From an uncultured Roseibium sp. (GTDB lineage Bacteria > Pseudomonadota > Alphaproteobacteria > Rhizobiales > Stappiaceae): 64,000 bases of DNA. A program made the position numbers and the translations under genes. The notes below the pieces were generated by a model, which saw only the letters and a program-made list of their open reading frames with translations, was not told where the DNA came from and did no database searches. The DNA is taken from contig NZ_OY780958.1 in the NCBI RefSeq assembly GCF_963675985.1, forward strand, positions 1,116,001-1,180,000, in the 5' to 3' direction. This document shows, piece by piece, positions 15,428 through 23,117 of the stretch. Position 1 is the first letter of the stretch; each line of letters starts with the position of its first letter.

Positions 15428-16882
15428 ATGACACGGCTTTTCATCGCCGGGCTGAGCACCGAAACCAATTCCTTTTCGCCCATGCCGACGGGCATGACGA
15501 GTTTCGAGGAAGGCTCGGTCCACCACGGCAACGCGACGCAGGACACCGAGCAATACTATACCGCGCCGCTGCATATCTGGCGCAGGCGCGCCGAGGCGCT
15601 GGGCTGGGAGGTGGTGGAATCCCTGTCTGCCCATGCACAGCCGTCGGGGCCTACAGTGAAACCGGTCTACGAAGGCTTCCGGGACGAAATCCTGGCGGAT
15701 CTCAAGGCGGCCGGCGGTGCGGATGTGATCCTGCTGACCCTGCACGGGGCGATGATCGCCGATGGCTATGACGATTGCGAAGGCGACCTGATCGCCGGCT
15801 GTCGGGCAATTGCGCCCGACGCTGTGATCGGCGGGCTGCTCGATCCTCATTTCCACCTGACGGAGCTGATGCTGGACAAGGCAAGCCTGCTGGTGGCCTA
15901 CAAGGAATATCCTCACGTGGACGTGCCGGAACGGGCGGAGGATCTGTTTTCTCTGGCGGCGCGCACCGTCGCCGGCGAAATCAGGCCGGTGATGCGCGAT
16001 TACGATTGTCGCATGATTATCGCCATGCCGACGACCAAGGATCCCATGCGCGGGTTCGTTGACGCCATGAGCGCGCGCGAGGGCCAGGACGGCGTGTTGT
16101 CCCTGTCGATCGCCCACGGGTTTCCCTGGGGCGATCATCCGCGTGTGGGAACGCGCGCGCTTGCGATCTGCGATGGTGATGCCGCTGCCGCGGCGGCAGA
16201 GGCGGAACGGTTGGGGCAATCGCTCTATGGCCTGCGCGAAGAACTTCATACCCGGATGCCTCCATTGGACGAGGCCTTGGATCTTGCGGCGGCGGAGCCG
16301 AAGGGACCGGTGGTGCTGGCAGACATGTCCGACAATCCGGGCGGTGGCGCGCCGTCGGATGCAACCTTCCTGCTGCGCGCGATGATCGAGCGGGGGATGA
16401 CCTCCGTTGCGACGGGCCTGTTCTGGGACCCGGTCGCGGTGCGTTTCTGCAGCGAAGCCGGCGAGGGAGCGCGCTTCGACCTGCGCCTGGGCGGCAAGTG
16501 CGGGCCGATGTCCGGGGACCCGCTCGACCTCAAGGTGACGGTGCGCCGGATCGTTCCGGGAATGACCCAGCGCTTCGGTAAACTATCGGCCCCGATCGGT
16601 ACGGCGGTCTGGGTGGAGTGCGACGGTATCGACATCGTGCTCAACGATCTCCGTTGCCAGACCTTCCATCCGGATGCCTTCGAAAAACTGGGCATAGACC
16701 TTTCGCAGCGCAGTTATGTCTGCGTGAAATCCTCAAACCATTACCAGGCCGGGTTTAACCCGATCGCCGCGCGTGTGATCGGCGTCGCCACGCCCGGCGC
16801 GATCACGCCGGACTTCGCCAATATTCCCTACCGCAATCGGAAACGGAATTACTGGCCCGCCGTGGAGGATCCGTTCGCATGA
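15428..16882 (+). CDS. M81 family metallopeptidase (MlrC/microcystinase-like)
   Basis: 484 residues covering the DUF1485-like N-terminal domain and the MlrC C-terminal domain. It opens with RLFIAGLSTETNSFSPMPTG and has the probable metal site GGLLDPHFHLTELML and the family signature DMSDNPGGGAPSDATFLLRA. MlrC opens linear microcystin peptides, but most homologues sit in transport/catabolic operons and hydrolyse unknown amide or peptide-like compounds. No signal peptide, so it is probably cytoplasmic. It follows the TRAP genes and overlaps the alpha/beta hydrolase by four bases. Microcystin degradation is not supported because mlrA, mlrB and mlrD are absent. Confidence 0.88.
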   Translation: MTRLFIAGLSTETNSFSPMPTGMTSFEEGSVHHGNATQDTEQYYTAPLHIWRRRAEALGWEVVESLSAHAQPSGPTVKPVYEGFRDEILADLKAAGGADVILLTLHGAMIADGYDDCEGDLIAGCRAIAPDAVIGGLLDPHFHLTELMLDKASLLVAYKEYPHVDVPERAEDLFSLAARTVAGEIRPVMRDYDCRMIIAMPTTKDPMRGFVDAMSAREGQDGVLSLSIAHGFPWGDHPRVGTRALAICDGDAAAAAAEAERLGQSLYGLREELHTRMPPLDEALDLAAAEPKGPVVLADMSDNPGGGAPSDATFLLRAMIERGMTSVATGLFWDPVAVRFCSEAGEGARFDLRLGGKCGPMSGDPLDLKVTVRRIVPGMTQRFGKLSAPIGTAVWVECDGIDIVLNDLRCQTFHPDAFEKLGIDLSQRSYVCVKSSNHYQAGFNPIAARVIGVATPGAITPDFANIPYRNRKRNYWPAVEDPFA

Positions 16883-17733
16883 GCAATTCTCTGATCTCCG
16901 CGCGTGACGCCTTCGCCGCGCGCTTGCCCGAAGATCGGATGGACCTCAATGGCCGAAGCTGGGGTGTCCGGGTTGCGGGATCTGCCGGTCCGGTATTGCT
17001 GCTTATTCCCGGTACGCTCGGGCGTGGCGACATCTTCTGGCAGCAGGTCGAAGCCCTTTCCGAGCGGCTGCGGATCGTCACTGTCAGCTATCCGGAGACC
17101 GGTAGCATCGCGGACTGGAGCGCGGACCTCCAGACGCTGTTCGACAGGCTGGAGATCGGCGAGGCGACGGTGCTCGGTTCGTCGCTCGGCGGCTATCTGG
17201 TGCAACATCTCAGCTCAGAGGCGCCTGAGCGGGTTACGCGCCTGATCGCGGCCAATACGCTGCATTCGGTTGCAGGCATTACCGATCGGCCGCCTTACGC
17301 GCTTGATCTCGACAACGTGCCTGTGGCGGATCTCAGGGCAGGATTTGCCAAGGGGCTGGGCGCCTGGGCCGAAACCCATCCCGACCAGGTGGATCTGGTC
17401 GAACTGCTTCTGGGCGAGGTCAACGGGCGGATTCCGGAACCGGAACTCCGGATGCGGTTGAAAGCGCTGAAGACCGCGCCGGAGCTGCCGCCTGTGAACC
17501 TGCCTCCGGAAAGGATCGTCACCATCGAGGCGGACGACGATCCGCTGATTCCGCCGGAGATGCGGAGCGCCGTGCGGAACCGGCTGAAACCGGCGGTGGC
17601 CTATCGGTTCCTGTCGGGCGGGCATTTTCCTTATGTGGCGCGGCCTGCGGATTACAACGCTCTTCTGGAGCAGGTGATGGGCCTGGAGGTGACAGGCCCC
17701 GATTGGGGTGAGGAAGCGGAGCGCAACCGATGA
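16879..17733 (+). CDS. Alpha/beta hydrolase
   Basis: 284 residues with the alpha/beta-hydrolase core. The nucleophile elbow is GSSLGG within VLGSSLGGYLVQHL (serine near residue 99), the acid is probably in EADDDPLIPPEMR, and the histidine in SGGHFPYVARP. An oxyanion-type loop LLIPGTLGRGD precedes them. It probably hydrolyses an ester, lactone or amide intermediate. It overlaps both neighbours by four bases and is therefore an integral part of the operon. Confidence 0.87.
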   Translation: MSNSLISARDAFAARLPEDRMDLNGRSWGVRVAGSAGPVLLLIPGTLGRGDIFWQQVEALSERLRIVTVSYPETGSIADWSADLQTLFDRLEIGEATVLGSSLGGYLVQHLSSEAPERVTRLIAANTLHSVAGITDRPPYALDLDNVPVADLRAGFAKGLGAWAETHPDQVDLVELLLGEVNGRIPEPELRMRLKALKTAPELPPVNLPPERIVTIEADDDPLIPPEMRSAVRNRLKPAVAYRFLSGGHFPYVARPADYNALLEQVMGLEVTGPDWGEEAERNR

Positions 17734-18707
17734 TCGTTTTGAAACACGAAGACGTGGCCGACCTCCTGCCCATGGGAGAAGCGGTCGAGGTGATCGACAA
17801 TGTGATGCGCACCGTTTCGCGGGGCGGGGCGGAGTTGCCGCTGCGCCATGTGGTGCCGGTCGGCAGTGGAAACATGATGGGTGTCATGTCCGGCGCCCTG
17901 AACGCGCCGCACTGCTACGGCGTCAAGCTGGTCAGTCTGTTTCCCGGCAATCCGGAAAAGGGCCTGTCGTCGCATCGTGGCGCCGTGGTCCTGTTCGAGG
18001 CGGAGACCGGCGGAGCGGTCGCCATGATGGACGCAGGCTTTCTGACCGCGATCCGTACTGCCGCCGCAAGCGCCGTCGCGACCCGGGCCCTGGCGCGGGA
18101 AAATGCGACATCGCTGGCGCTGATCGGCTATGGTGAACAGGCCGAACACCATCTGGACGCCATGATGGCCGTCCGTCCGATCACCCGGCTTCACGTTGCC
18201 GGACGCTCTGCCGAGCGAGCCGAAGCTTTCGCGAAACAAGCTGCGGAGCACTATCCGCAGCTGACCGCCGTTCACGGCACGGATGTGCAGGCGGCGGTCG
18301 AAACGGCGGACATCGTCTGCACGGTCACCGCATCGCCGACGCCGGTCCTGATGGGGGACTGGCTGCCGGAAGGTGTTCATGTGAACATCGTCGGCGCGTC
18401 CCTGCCTTCCAAGCGGGAGGTGGACGACCGGGTGGTCGAGCGGGCGGATATCTGGGTCGACTACACGCCTTCGACCCTGGCACAGGCCGGAGAAATCGTC
18501 GACATGATCAAGACTGGAACGTTCAGCGAGGACAAGCTGAAAGGCGAAATCGGCGCCGTGCTTGAAGGCACGTTGGAAGGCCGCTCCACTCCCGGACAGA
18601 TTACCGCCTACCGCTCCCTCGGCATCACCGCCCAGGACCTTGCGGCAGCCGAGTATGTCTACCGCCAGGCGACGACAGCCGGCAGGGGACAGGTGGTGAC
18701 CCTGTAA
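17730..18707 (+). CDS. Ornithine cyclodeaminase / mu-crystallin family protein
   Basis: 325 residues. The family core is present: YGVKLVSLFPGN with the substrate-contacting lysine, MMDAGFLTAIRTAAASAVAT with the conserved arginine, and the NAD(P)-binding GYGEQAEHH turn. Members deaminate and cyclise ornithine or reduce cyclic and linear imino acids (ketimine reductase, alanine dehydrogenase, opine-like reactions). As the last gene of the flavoprotein-TRAP operon it could convert the imine or keto-acid made by the flavoprotein. A terminator-like hairpin follows 26 bases after the stop. The precise reaction is unknown. Confidence 0.87.
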   Translation: MIVLKHEDVADLLPMGEAVEVIDNVMRTVSRGGAELPLRHVVPVGSGNMMGVMSGALNAPHCYGVKLVSLFPGNPEKGLSSHRGAVVLFEAETGGAVAMMDAGFLTAIRTAAASAVATRALARENATSLALIGYGEQAEHHLDAMMAVRPITRLHVAGRSAERAEAFAKQAAEHYPQLTAVHGTDVQAAVETADIVCTVTASPTPVLMGDWLPEGVHVNIVGASLPSKREVDDRVVERADIWVDYTPSTLAQAGEIVDMIKTGTFSEDKLKGEIGAVLEGTLEGRSTPGQITAYRSLGITAQDLAAAEYVYRQATTAGRGQVVTL

Positions 18708-18733
18708 CGGCTGGATTTGCAAATACTTACAAG

Positions 18734-18762
18734 CGGGCCCTAAATCGACTGATTGGGGCCCG
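18734..18762. terminator. Rho-independent-type hairpin between convergent operons
   Basis: CGGGCCC (18734-18740) pairs with GGGCCCG (18756-18762) around a 15-base loop and is followed by TTGTTTGTCCTTTT on the plus strand. It sits between the end of the plus-strand operon (18707) and the end of qhpE on the minus strand (18792), so it may terminate both. Confidence 0.7.
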
Positions 18763-18791
18763 TTGTTTGTCCTTTTAAGGAGCCGGTATCC

Positions 18792-19424
18792 TCAACCTGT
18801 CCGCCGCTCGCGGCCATGGTAACGGATGGCGGTTTCAAGCGCTGTCAGCGTGTCATCCGCCGTTCCCCGCCATAGCCTCGCTAAAAGTCCCGCCATATGG
18901 GCGGCGGCGACACTGGCGCCGCGGATATCGGGATCACAGATCGCGGCGGGACAAGCGCCATAAGTGGCCTGGGGCAGGTCGAGACGCGACAGTTCACCCG
19001 GCAGACAACGGGCATCGCCCTGAACGGAGACGACCCCGTCGATGGCGGCCGGATAAACCGGTTCGCCGCAGGCCGGGGCGGAGGCAACGACCAGACTGCC
19101 TGCCTGCATCAGCACATGTGCCCTCGCTGTGAGTTCAATCGATGGCTGGGCCATGCCAAAAGAGCAGAGCACGATTTCCGGCGGATTTTCGGCAAGCCAG
19201 TCGAGGGCGGCGCAAACAGTGCCGGCCGAGGTTGCCAGACGTCCGGGAAACACCACCGCATTGATGAAGTGAACCTCGCCGGCTTGGGCCTTGATCGTGT
19301 CGGCCATGGCACTGGCGTGGTTCGCGGCGGCCGGAGACCCGTCGGCTTCGCACAACCGCGCCTGTTCCGACAAAACCGGGTGCGTTTCCGGAAGGGGGCC
19401 GTCAACAAGGCCGATGCGGATCAA
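18792..19424 (-). CDS. qhpE: QhpE, subtilisin-like protease that removes the QHNDH gamma-subunit leader
   Basis: 210 residues, an unusually short S8 protease. The triad is readable: Asp8 in IGLVDGP, His36 in NHASAMAD (replacing the usual HGT..A) and Ser171 in IRGASVAAAHMAG (replacing GTS.A.P). No signal peptide, as expected for a cytoplasmic enzyme that trims the 28-residue leader of the cross-linked QhpC before export. It overlaps qhpF by four bases and is the last gene of the qhp operon. Identification combines the motif with complete synteny to the qhp clusters described in Paracoccus and Pseudomonas. Confidence 0.88.
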   Translation of the reverse strand: MIRIGLVDGPLPETHPVLSEQARLCEADGSPAAANHASAMADTIKAQAGEVHFINAVVFPGRLATSAGTVCAALDWLAENPPEIVLCSFGMAQPSIELTARAHVLMQAGSLVVASAPACGEPVYPAAIDGVVSVQGDARCLPGELSRLDLPQATYGACPAAICDPDIRGASVAAAHMAGLLARLWRGTADDTLTALETAIRYHGRERRTG

Positions 19425-21367
19425 GATTTCTGCCCTCCGAAGGGCGCAAGGTCGAACGCCATGTCAAAGTCACCATAGCGGTCCGCTTCGCCATGGGTGA
19501 CGACGATCCGGGTGCGGTCGGCAAAGCGCGTGTCGATAGCGGCCATGATCCGGGTGATCCGCCCTGCGTCGACCTCCGACAGGCTTTCGTCGAGAACCAG
19601 CACCTTGAATGGCTGTAACAGGGCGCGCGCCAGGCACAGACGCTGGCGTTCGCCGCCTGAAAGATTCAAGCCACCTTCGCCGAGGCGCGTTTCGAGGCCG
19701 GCGCCGGTTTTCTCATGGTTCGATAAATGCGGGACAGGAGCCACTTGCTCCCGTCTCCCCCCTTGAGGGGGAGATGTCGGCGTAGCCGACAGAGGGGGGT
19801 ATACAGCGGTCGCCCGGACGTATGGCTCACCCCCCTCTGTCACCTTTGGTGACATCTCCCCCTCAAGGGGGGAGAGGGGGGGCTGCGGAGCTGCTTTGCC
19901 ATCGATCCCGAACCGGTCGTCCAGTTCCACGAGGCGGAGAACCTCAATCATCTCGTCTTCGCTCGCATCCGGCCGGCCAAGGCGCAGATTGTCGGCGAGG
20001 GTGCCGGAGAAGACGTGGCCCTTCTGCGGGACCAGTGCGATGGCGGTACGAATGTCCGCAAGGTGCAGGTGGCGCAGATCGATGCCGTTGTGCAGGATCG
20101 CGCCTGCGCGCGGATCGTCGTGGCGTTGCAGCAGGCTCAGGAGGGATGACTTGCCGATCCCGGACGGGCCCGACAGGCGGAGCTTGCTGCCGGCGGGGAT
20201 GGTCAGATTGACGTCTTCGAAAAGCGGCTCGTGTCCGGCCAACGCATAGGAGACGCCGGTCAGCACCAGGTCTCCGCCTTCCTCCGGGAGAGGCAGAGGC
20301 GCGGGCGGATCGGAGACGTCCGGATTGGCGCTCATGATCTCGTCGAGGCGGTCGAGGGCGGCCTTCATGCGTGCCTGGCCGTGCCAGAGCGAGATCAGCG
20401 ACTGCATCGGTCCGATCAGGAAACCCAGATAGGCGGTGAAGGCGATCAGCGAGCCGAGCTCCATGGTGCCATCGATGACGGCAAGGCCGCCGACCAGAAA
20501 CACCGTGCCGCGCAGGACCGCAGTCAGCACCATGGGCACGGCGCGGGTGACTTCGTTCCAGACCTGGGCAGAGAGCAGCGCCGATATCAGTCCCTGCTGG
20601 CGCAGTTCGATCTTTTCCGAGGCGGCTTGTGTCGCGTTGAGGGCGCGCAGTGCACCGAGGCCGGTGATGGTTTCCGCCAGACCGGACGCAAGCTCGCCGC
20701 GCGCTGTACGCACGTCGCGGGCCTTTGCGTGAGTAACCGGACGGGCCTTTGCGAAGAAGATCAGTTCCACCGGGGCGAGAACCAGCGCCAGAACAGCAAG
20801 TTTCGGGGCCAGCACGAACAGCATCACCAACCCGCCGACAAGCCTGAGCAGACTGCCGCCGCCGGTGACAAGGGCTGCAAAGGTGAACTGCTGGACTTCG
20901 CCGGCATCGCCGTCGAGCCGGCTCATCAGCTCACCGATCTTCTGCCGTGCCTGCCAGCGCGGCGATTGCGCCAGGATGCGGGCGACGGCCGCGCGGCGCA
21001 GATCGGCCAAAAGCCTTGCGGAAAAACGCAAGTGAAGCAGGGAGTTGACGGCGCCGAGCGCCATGGCGGCAAGACCAACCACGAACAGGGCGAGGGCGAA
21101 GGTGACCAGCGCTTGCTTGTCATGGGCCATCAGCCCCCGATCTATGACGAGCTTGGTCAGCCATGGCGGGATAAGCGCGGTTGCGGCAGCGACCAGCGAC
21201 AGGCCAAAGAGGGCCACCAGCGGTCCGCGATAGGGGAGGACGAGAGGTGCGAGCCAAAGCGCCTCGCGCACGCCGAACAGCCGTTCCAGCACGACACGCA
21301 GTAGCGGATGCCGGGGCGATGCCTCGGCTTTCGCGTCCGCAGGAGCTGCTGTCGCGGCCTGCCTCAT
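19421..21367 (-). CDS. qhpF: QhpF, ABC-type exporter for quinohemoprotein amine dehydrogenase maturation
   Basis: 648 residues. An N-terminal six-helix exporter domain (about 30-330) is followed by an ATPase with Walker A GPSGIGKSSLL, Q-loop LVPQKGHVFSGT, signature LNLSGGERQRLCLARALL and Walker B VLVLDESLS. The family exports the processed gamma subunit to the periplasm. Between the Q-loop and the signature is an extra stretch rich in P, S, G and E, encoded by a palindromic element (19754-19875) that keeps the frame. The ATPase motifs on both sides are intact, so the protein may still work with a surface loop. Four-base overlap with qhpE; a REP-containing 296-base gap separates it from qhpB. 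Confidence 0.88.
   Translation of the reverse strand: MRQAATAAPADAKAEASPRHPLLRVVLERLFGVREALWLAPLVLPYRGPLVALFGLSLVAAATALIPPWLTKLVIDRGLMAHDKQALVTFALALFVVGLAAMALGAVNSLLHLRFSARLLADLRRAAVARILAQSPRWQARQKIGELMSRLDGDAGEVQQFTFAALVTGGGSLLRLVGGLVMLFVLAPKLAVLALVLAPVELIFFAKARPVTHAKARDVRTARGELASGLAETITGLGALRALNATQAASEKIELRQQGLISALLSAQVWNEVTRAVPMVLTAVLRGTVFLVGGLAVIDGTMELGSLIAFTAYLGFLIGPMQSLISLWHGQARMKAALDRLDEIMSANPDVSDPPAPLPLPEEGGDLVLTGVSYALAGHEPLFEDVNLTIPAGSKLRLSGPSGIGKSSLLSLLQRHDDPRAGAILHNGIDLRHLHLADIRTAIALVPQKGHVFSGTLADNLRLGRPDASEDEMIEVLRLVELDDRFGIDGKAAPQPPLSPLEGEMSPKVTEGGEPYVRATAVYPPLSATPTSPPQGGRREQVAPVPHLSNHEKTGAGLETRLGEGGLNLSGGERQRLCLARALLQPFKVLVLDESLSEVDAGRITRIMAAIDTRFADRTRIVVTHGEADRYGDFDMAFDLAPFGGQKS
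19754..19875. repeat. Protein-coding palindromic element inserted in qhpF
   Basis: Two 47-base arms (19754-19800 and 19829-19875) are inverted copies identical at 38 positions; the nine mismatches are confined to the loop of an inner hairpin. Each arm holds smaller dyads (CTCCCCCTTGAGGGGGAG and GTC...GAC). The centre is 28 bases. It is translated in frame in qhpF on the minus strand as a PLSPLEGEMSPKVTEGG-like peptide. Such in-frame palindromes resemble the palindromic elements known from Rickettsia and Rhizobiales coding regions. Confidence 0.88.
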
Positions 21368-21470
21368 TCAGTCTCCCCTTGTCTTCGGCGGGTATGCCGG
21401 CGAACATCGTTTTTCAAGCTTCCTTTTTCCTTTGATGCGGTGCCGGAACCGTGCGGCACACTCCCATTTA

Positions 21471-21580
21471 CCTCTCCCATGGGGAGAGGTCGGAGCGAAG
21501 CTCCGGGTGAGGGGCTCGAACCTTCCGTATCCCACAGACTTTGTAACCCCTCACCCTAACCCTCTCCCCATGGGAGAGGG
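21471..21580. repeat. REP-like inverted repeat between qhpB and qhpF
   Basis: CCTCTCCCATGGGGAGAGG (21471-21489) and CCTCTCCCCATGGGAGAGG (21561-21579) are outer arms, each itself palindromic. Inside are GGTGAGGGG and CCCCTCACC. It is a common proteobacterial intergenic element type. It fills most of the 296-base gap between qhpB (ends 21664) and qhpF (starts 21367) and could dampen transcription or translation into qhpFE. Confidence 0.85.
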
Positions 21581-21663
21581 AATCTTTGGGCTGTGCCCGA
21601 CCTCCGCCTGCTGCCTCGACCTCACTTGTGTTCGGCCAGAACAGCAGGCGTGGATAGCTTCCC

Positions 21664-22752
21664 CTAACTCCCCGTGCTGATCACGTGCATGGTGCTGGCG
21701 GCCATGTCGCCGCCGGAGGGCAGGATGATTTCGCCGATGCGTTCCAGCGTGTCGGCATCGTAGACGCCGATGTCGTCGTTGGTGCCGCCCACATAGATCT
21801 CCTTCCCGTCGGACGAGATGTTGACGCAGTAATAGGTATGCGGCAGGTCGACCCGCTTGACCAGTTCCTTGGTGGCAAGATCATGCTTGGAAAGCTGGGT
21901 GTAGACCCCGTAGAGCTTGTTCTTGTCGTTGGGGTCGCGCACGGCGGAGAACATGATCACCTCGAAACTGGCGAAGTCCTCGATCTTGCTCTCGCCCGTT
22001 GTCAGGTCGACGGTCTCGTAGCCCCAGACGAAATCGGCCAGTTCCTGCTGAGTTTCGTCGGTGAATTTCGCCGCCGAATAGAGCAGCAGGAATTCGTCGG
22101 CCTGGGTGCCGATCGGCCAGAAGGCGAGCACGTCCGGCGGCGAATAGGTCGGCCGGTCCCAGGAGGCGTTAGGGATCTTGATCGTGGTTTCGCCGGTCTT
22201 CGGGTCGATGGCGTAGATCTCGTGACCGGCGGCATAGAGCGTGCCCTTGCGGTCGGTCGCCATCACCGTCATCCGGCGCGGTGCCGGGAAGCTTCGTACG
22301 GGCTTGGCGTCCATGCCGGCGGAGGTGTCATAGACCGCCAGTTCCGGCTCCATGATCTCGTAGCGGTCGGCCAGGAGCTTCACCGGGTTGCGCACGGTGT
22401 ACAGCTCCTTGCCGTCCTTGGAGACGGCGAGCGAGGCAACGCTCTTGCGGCGGACGTCGCCGTCCGACTGATGGGCCGCGAACACGGTCTTGCAGCTGGC
22501 AAGTTCGATGCCGTAGACGTTTTCCCAGCGGTCGGCGAGCACATAGGCGATCGTGTTGTCCGGCGACATGGCGATGACACCGGGGATCAGGTTGAAATCG
22601 AGCTTGCAGTCGGTCTGGATCGTCCGGGCTTGGGCGTCGATGACGTAGAGACGGTCGGGCTTGGCGACCGTGACGATGAGGTCCTTGGCGAGCGCGGGCA
22701 GGGCCGTCAGGCCCAGGCAAAGCGCTGCCGTGGTTGCGATCAGGTTTCGCAT
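21664..22752 (-). CDS. qhpB: QhpB, beta subunit of quinohemoprotein amine dehydrogenase
   Basis: 362 residues. A Sec signal peptide (MRNLIATTAALCLGLTALPA, then LAK) is followed by a seven-bladed beta-propeller with YVTN-like blades: VAKPDRLYVIDAQARTIQTD, SPDNTIAYVLADRWENVYGI, SKDGKELYTVRNPV and SSDGKEIYVGGTNDDIGVYD. In the periplasmic heterotrimer the beta propeller holds the gamma subunit against the dihaem alpha subunit. The ATG at 22752 has GGAG upstream. It lies 32 bases after qhpC. Confidence 0.92.
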   Translation of the reverse strand: MRNLIATTAALCLGLTALPALAKDLIVTVAKPDRLYVIDAQARTIQTDCKLDFNLIPGVIAMSPDNTIAYVLADRWENVYGIELASCKTVFAAHQSDGDVRRKSVASLAVSKDGKELYTVRNPVKLLADRYEIMEPELAVYDTSAGMDAKPVRSFPAPRRMTVMATDRKGTLYAAGHEIYAIDPKTGETTIKIPNASWDRPTYSPPDVLAFWPIGTQADEFLLLYSAAKFTDETQQELADFVWGYETVDLTTGESKIEDFASFEVIMFSAVRDPNDKNKLYGVYTQLSKHDLATKELVKRVDLPHTYYCVNISSDGKEIYVGGTNDDIGVYDADTLERIGEIILPSGGDMAASTMHVISTGS

Positions 22753-22784
22753 CAGGGTTCTCCGAATATTCAGGCTCGTGCCAA

Positions 22785-23117
22785 TCAGGTTTCGCTGTCG
22801 GACGGGAAGACCGTGCCGAGGTTGCGCCAGTCCGCGGGCGCGCCGTCGGCTTTCGCGTTCCAGTCCGGATAGGAGTTGATCGTGTCCGGCACCTGGGCCG
22901 GCCACCAGCAGGGGTCGGAGCAGCCGTAGAGATCGGCCTCCATCGGCTGGCACAGGGCGGCGACGCCGCCAAAGGGATCGACCTCCCAGCCGGGGTCCAG
23001 CGTCGAGGCGCAACCGGCCACGATGGTCTGCATGGCTCGGACTTCGTCCATGGCGTCGGTTTCGGTCGCTTTGACGACCCGTTCGGCTTTCTGGTTCAGG
23101 GGCTTCAAGTTTTTCAT
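22785..23117 (-). CDS. qhpC: QhpC, gamma subunit carrying the cysteine tryptophylquinone cofactor
   Basis: 110 residues. Cysteines at 36, 56, 66 and 70 have the spacing 20-10-4 of the crystallised Paracoccus/Pseudomonas subunit. With an offset of 29, every known cross-link partner is present: Glu45 (for Cys36), Asp62 (Cys56), Asp78 (Cys70), and Trp72, which with Cys66 forms the cysteine tryptophylquinone. The first 28 or so residues (MKNLKPLNQKAERVVKATET and following) match the leader that QhpE removes. The radical-SAM enzyme QhpD, encoded just upstream with a four-base overlap, forms the Cys-to-Asp/Glu thioethers. Very secure. Confidence 0.96.
   Translation of the reverse strand: MKNLKPLNQKAERVVKATETDAMDEVRAMQTIVAGCASTLDPGWEVDPFGGVAALCQPMEADLYGCSDPCWWPAQVPDTINSYPDWNAKADGAPADWRNLGTVFPSDSET

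Noticed and set aside
15428..16882. Microcystin degradation locus
   Set aside because: Only the MlrC-like family is present; mlrA, mlrB and mlrD are missing and the operon context is amino/imino-acid-like.
19740..19890. Possible CRISPR or pseudogene in qhpF
   Set aside because: Only two inverted arms, no regularly spaced direct repeats, and the reading frame is continuous across the element.
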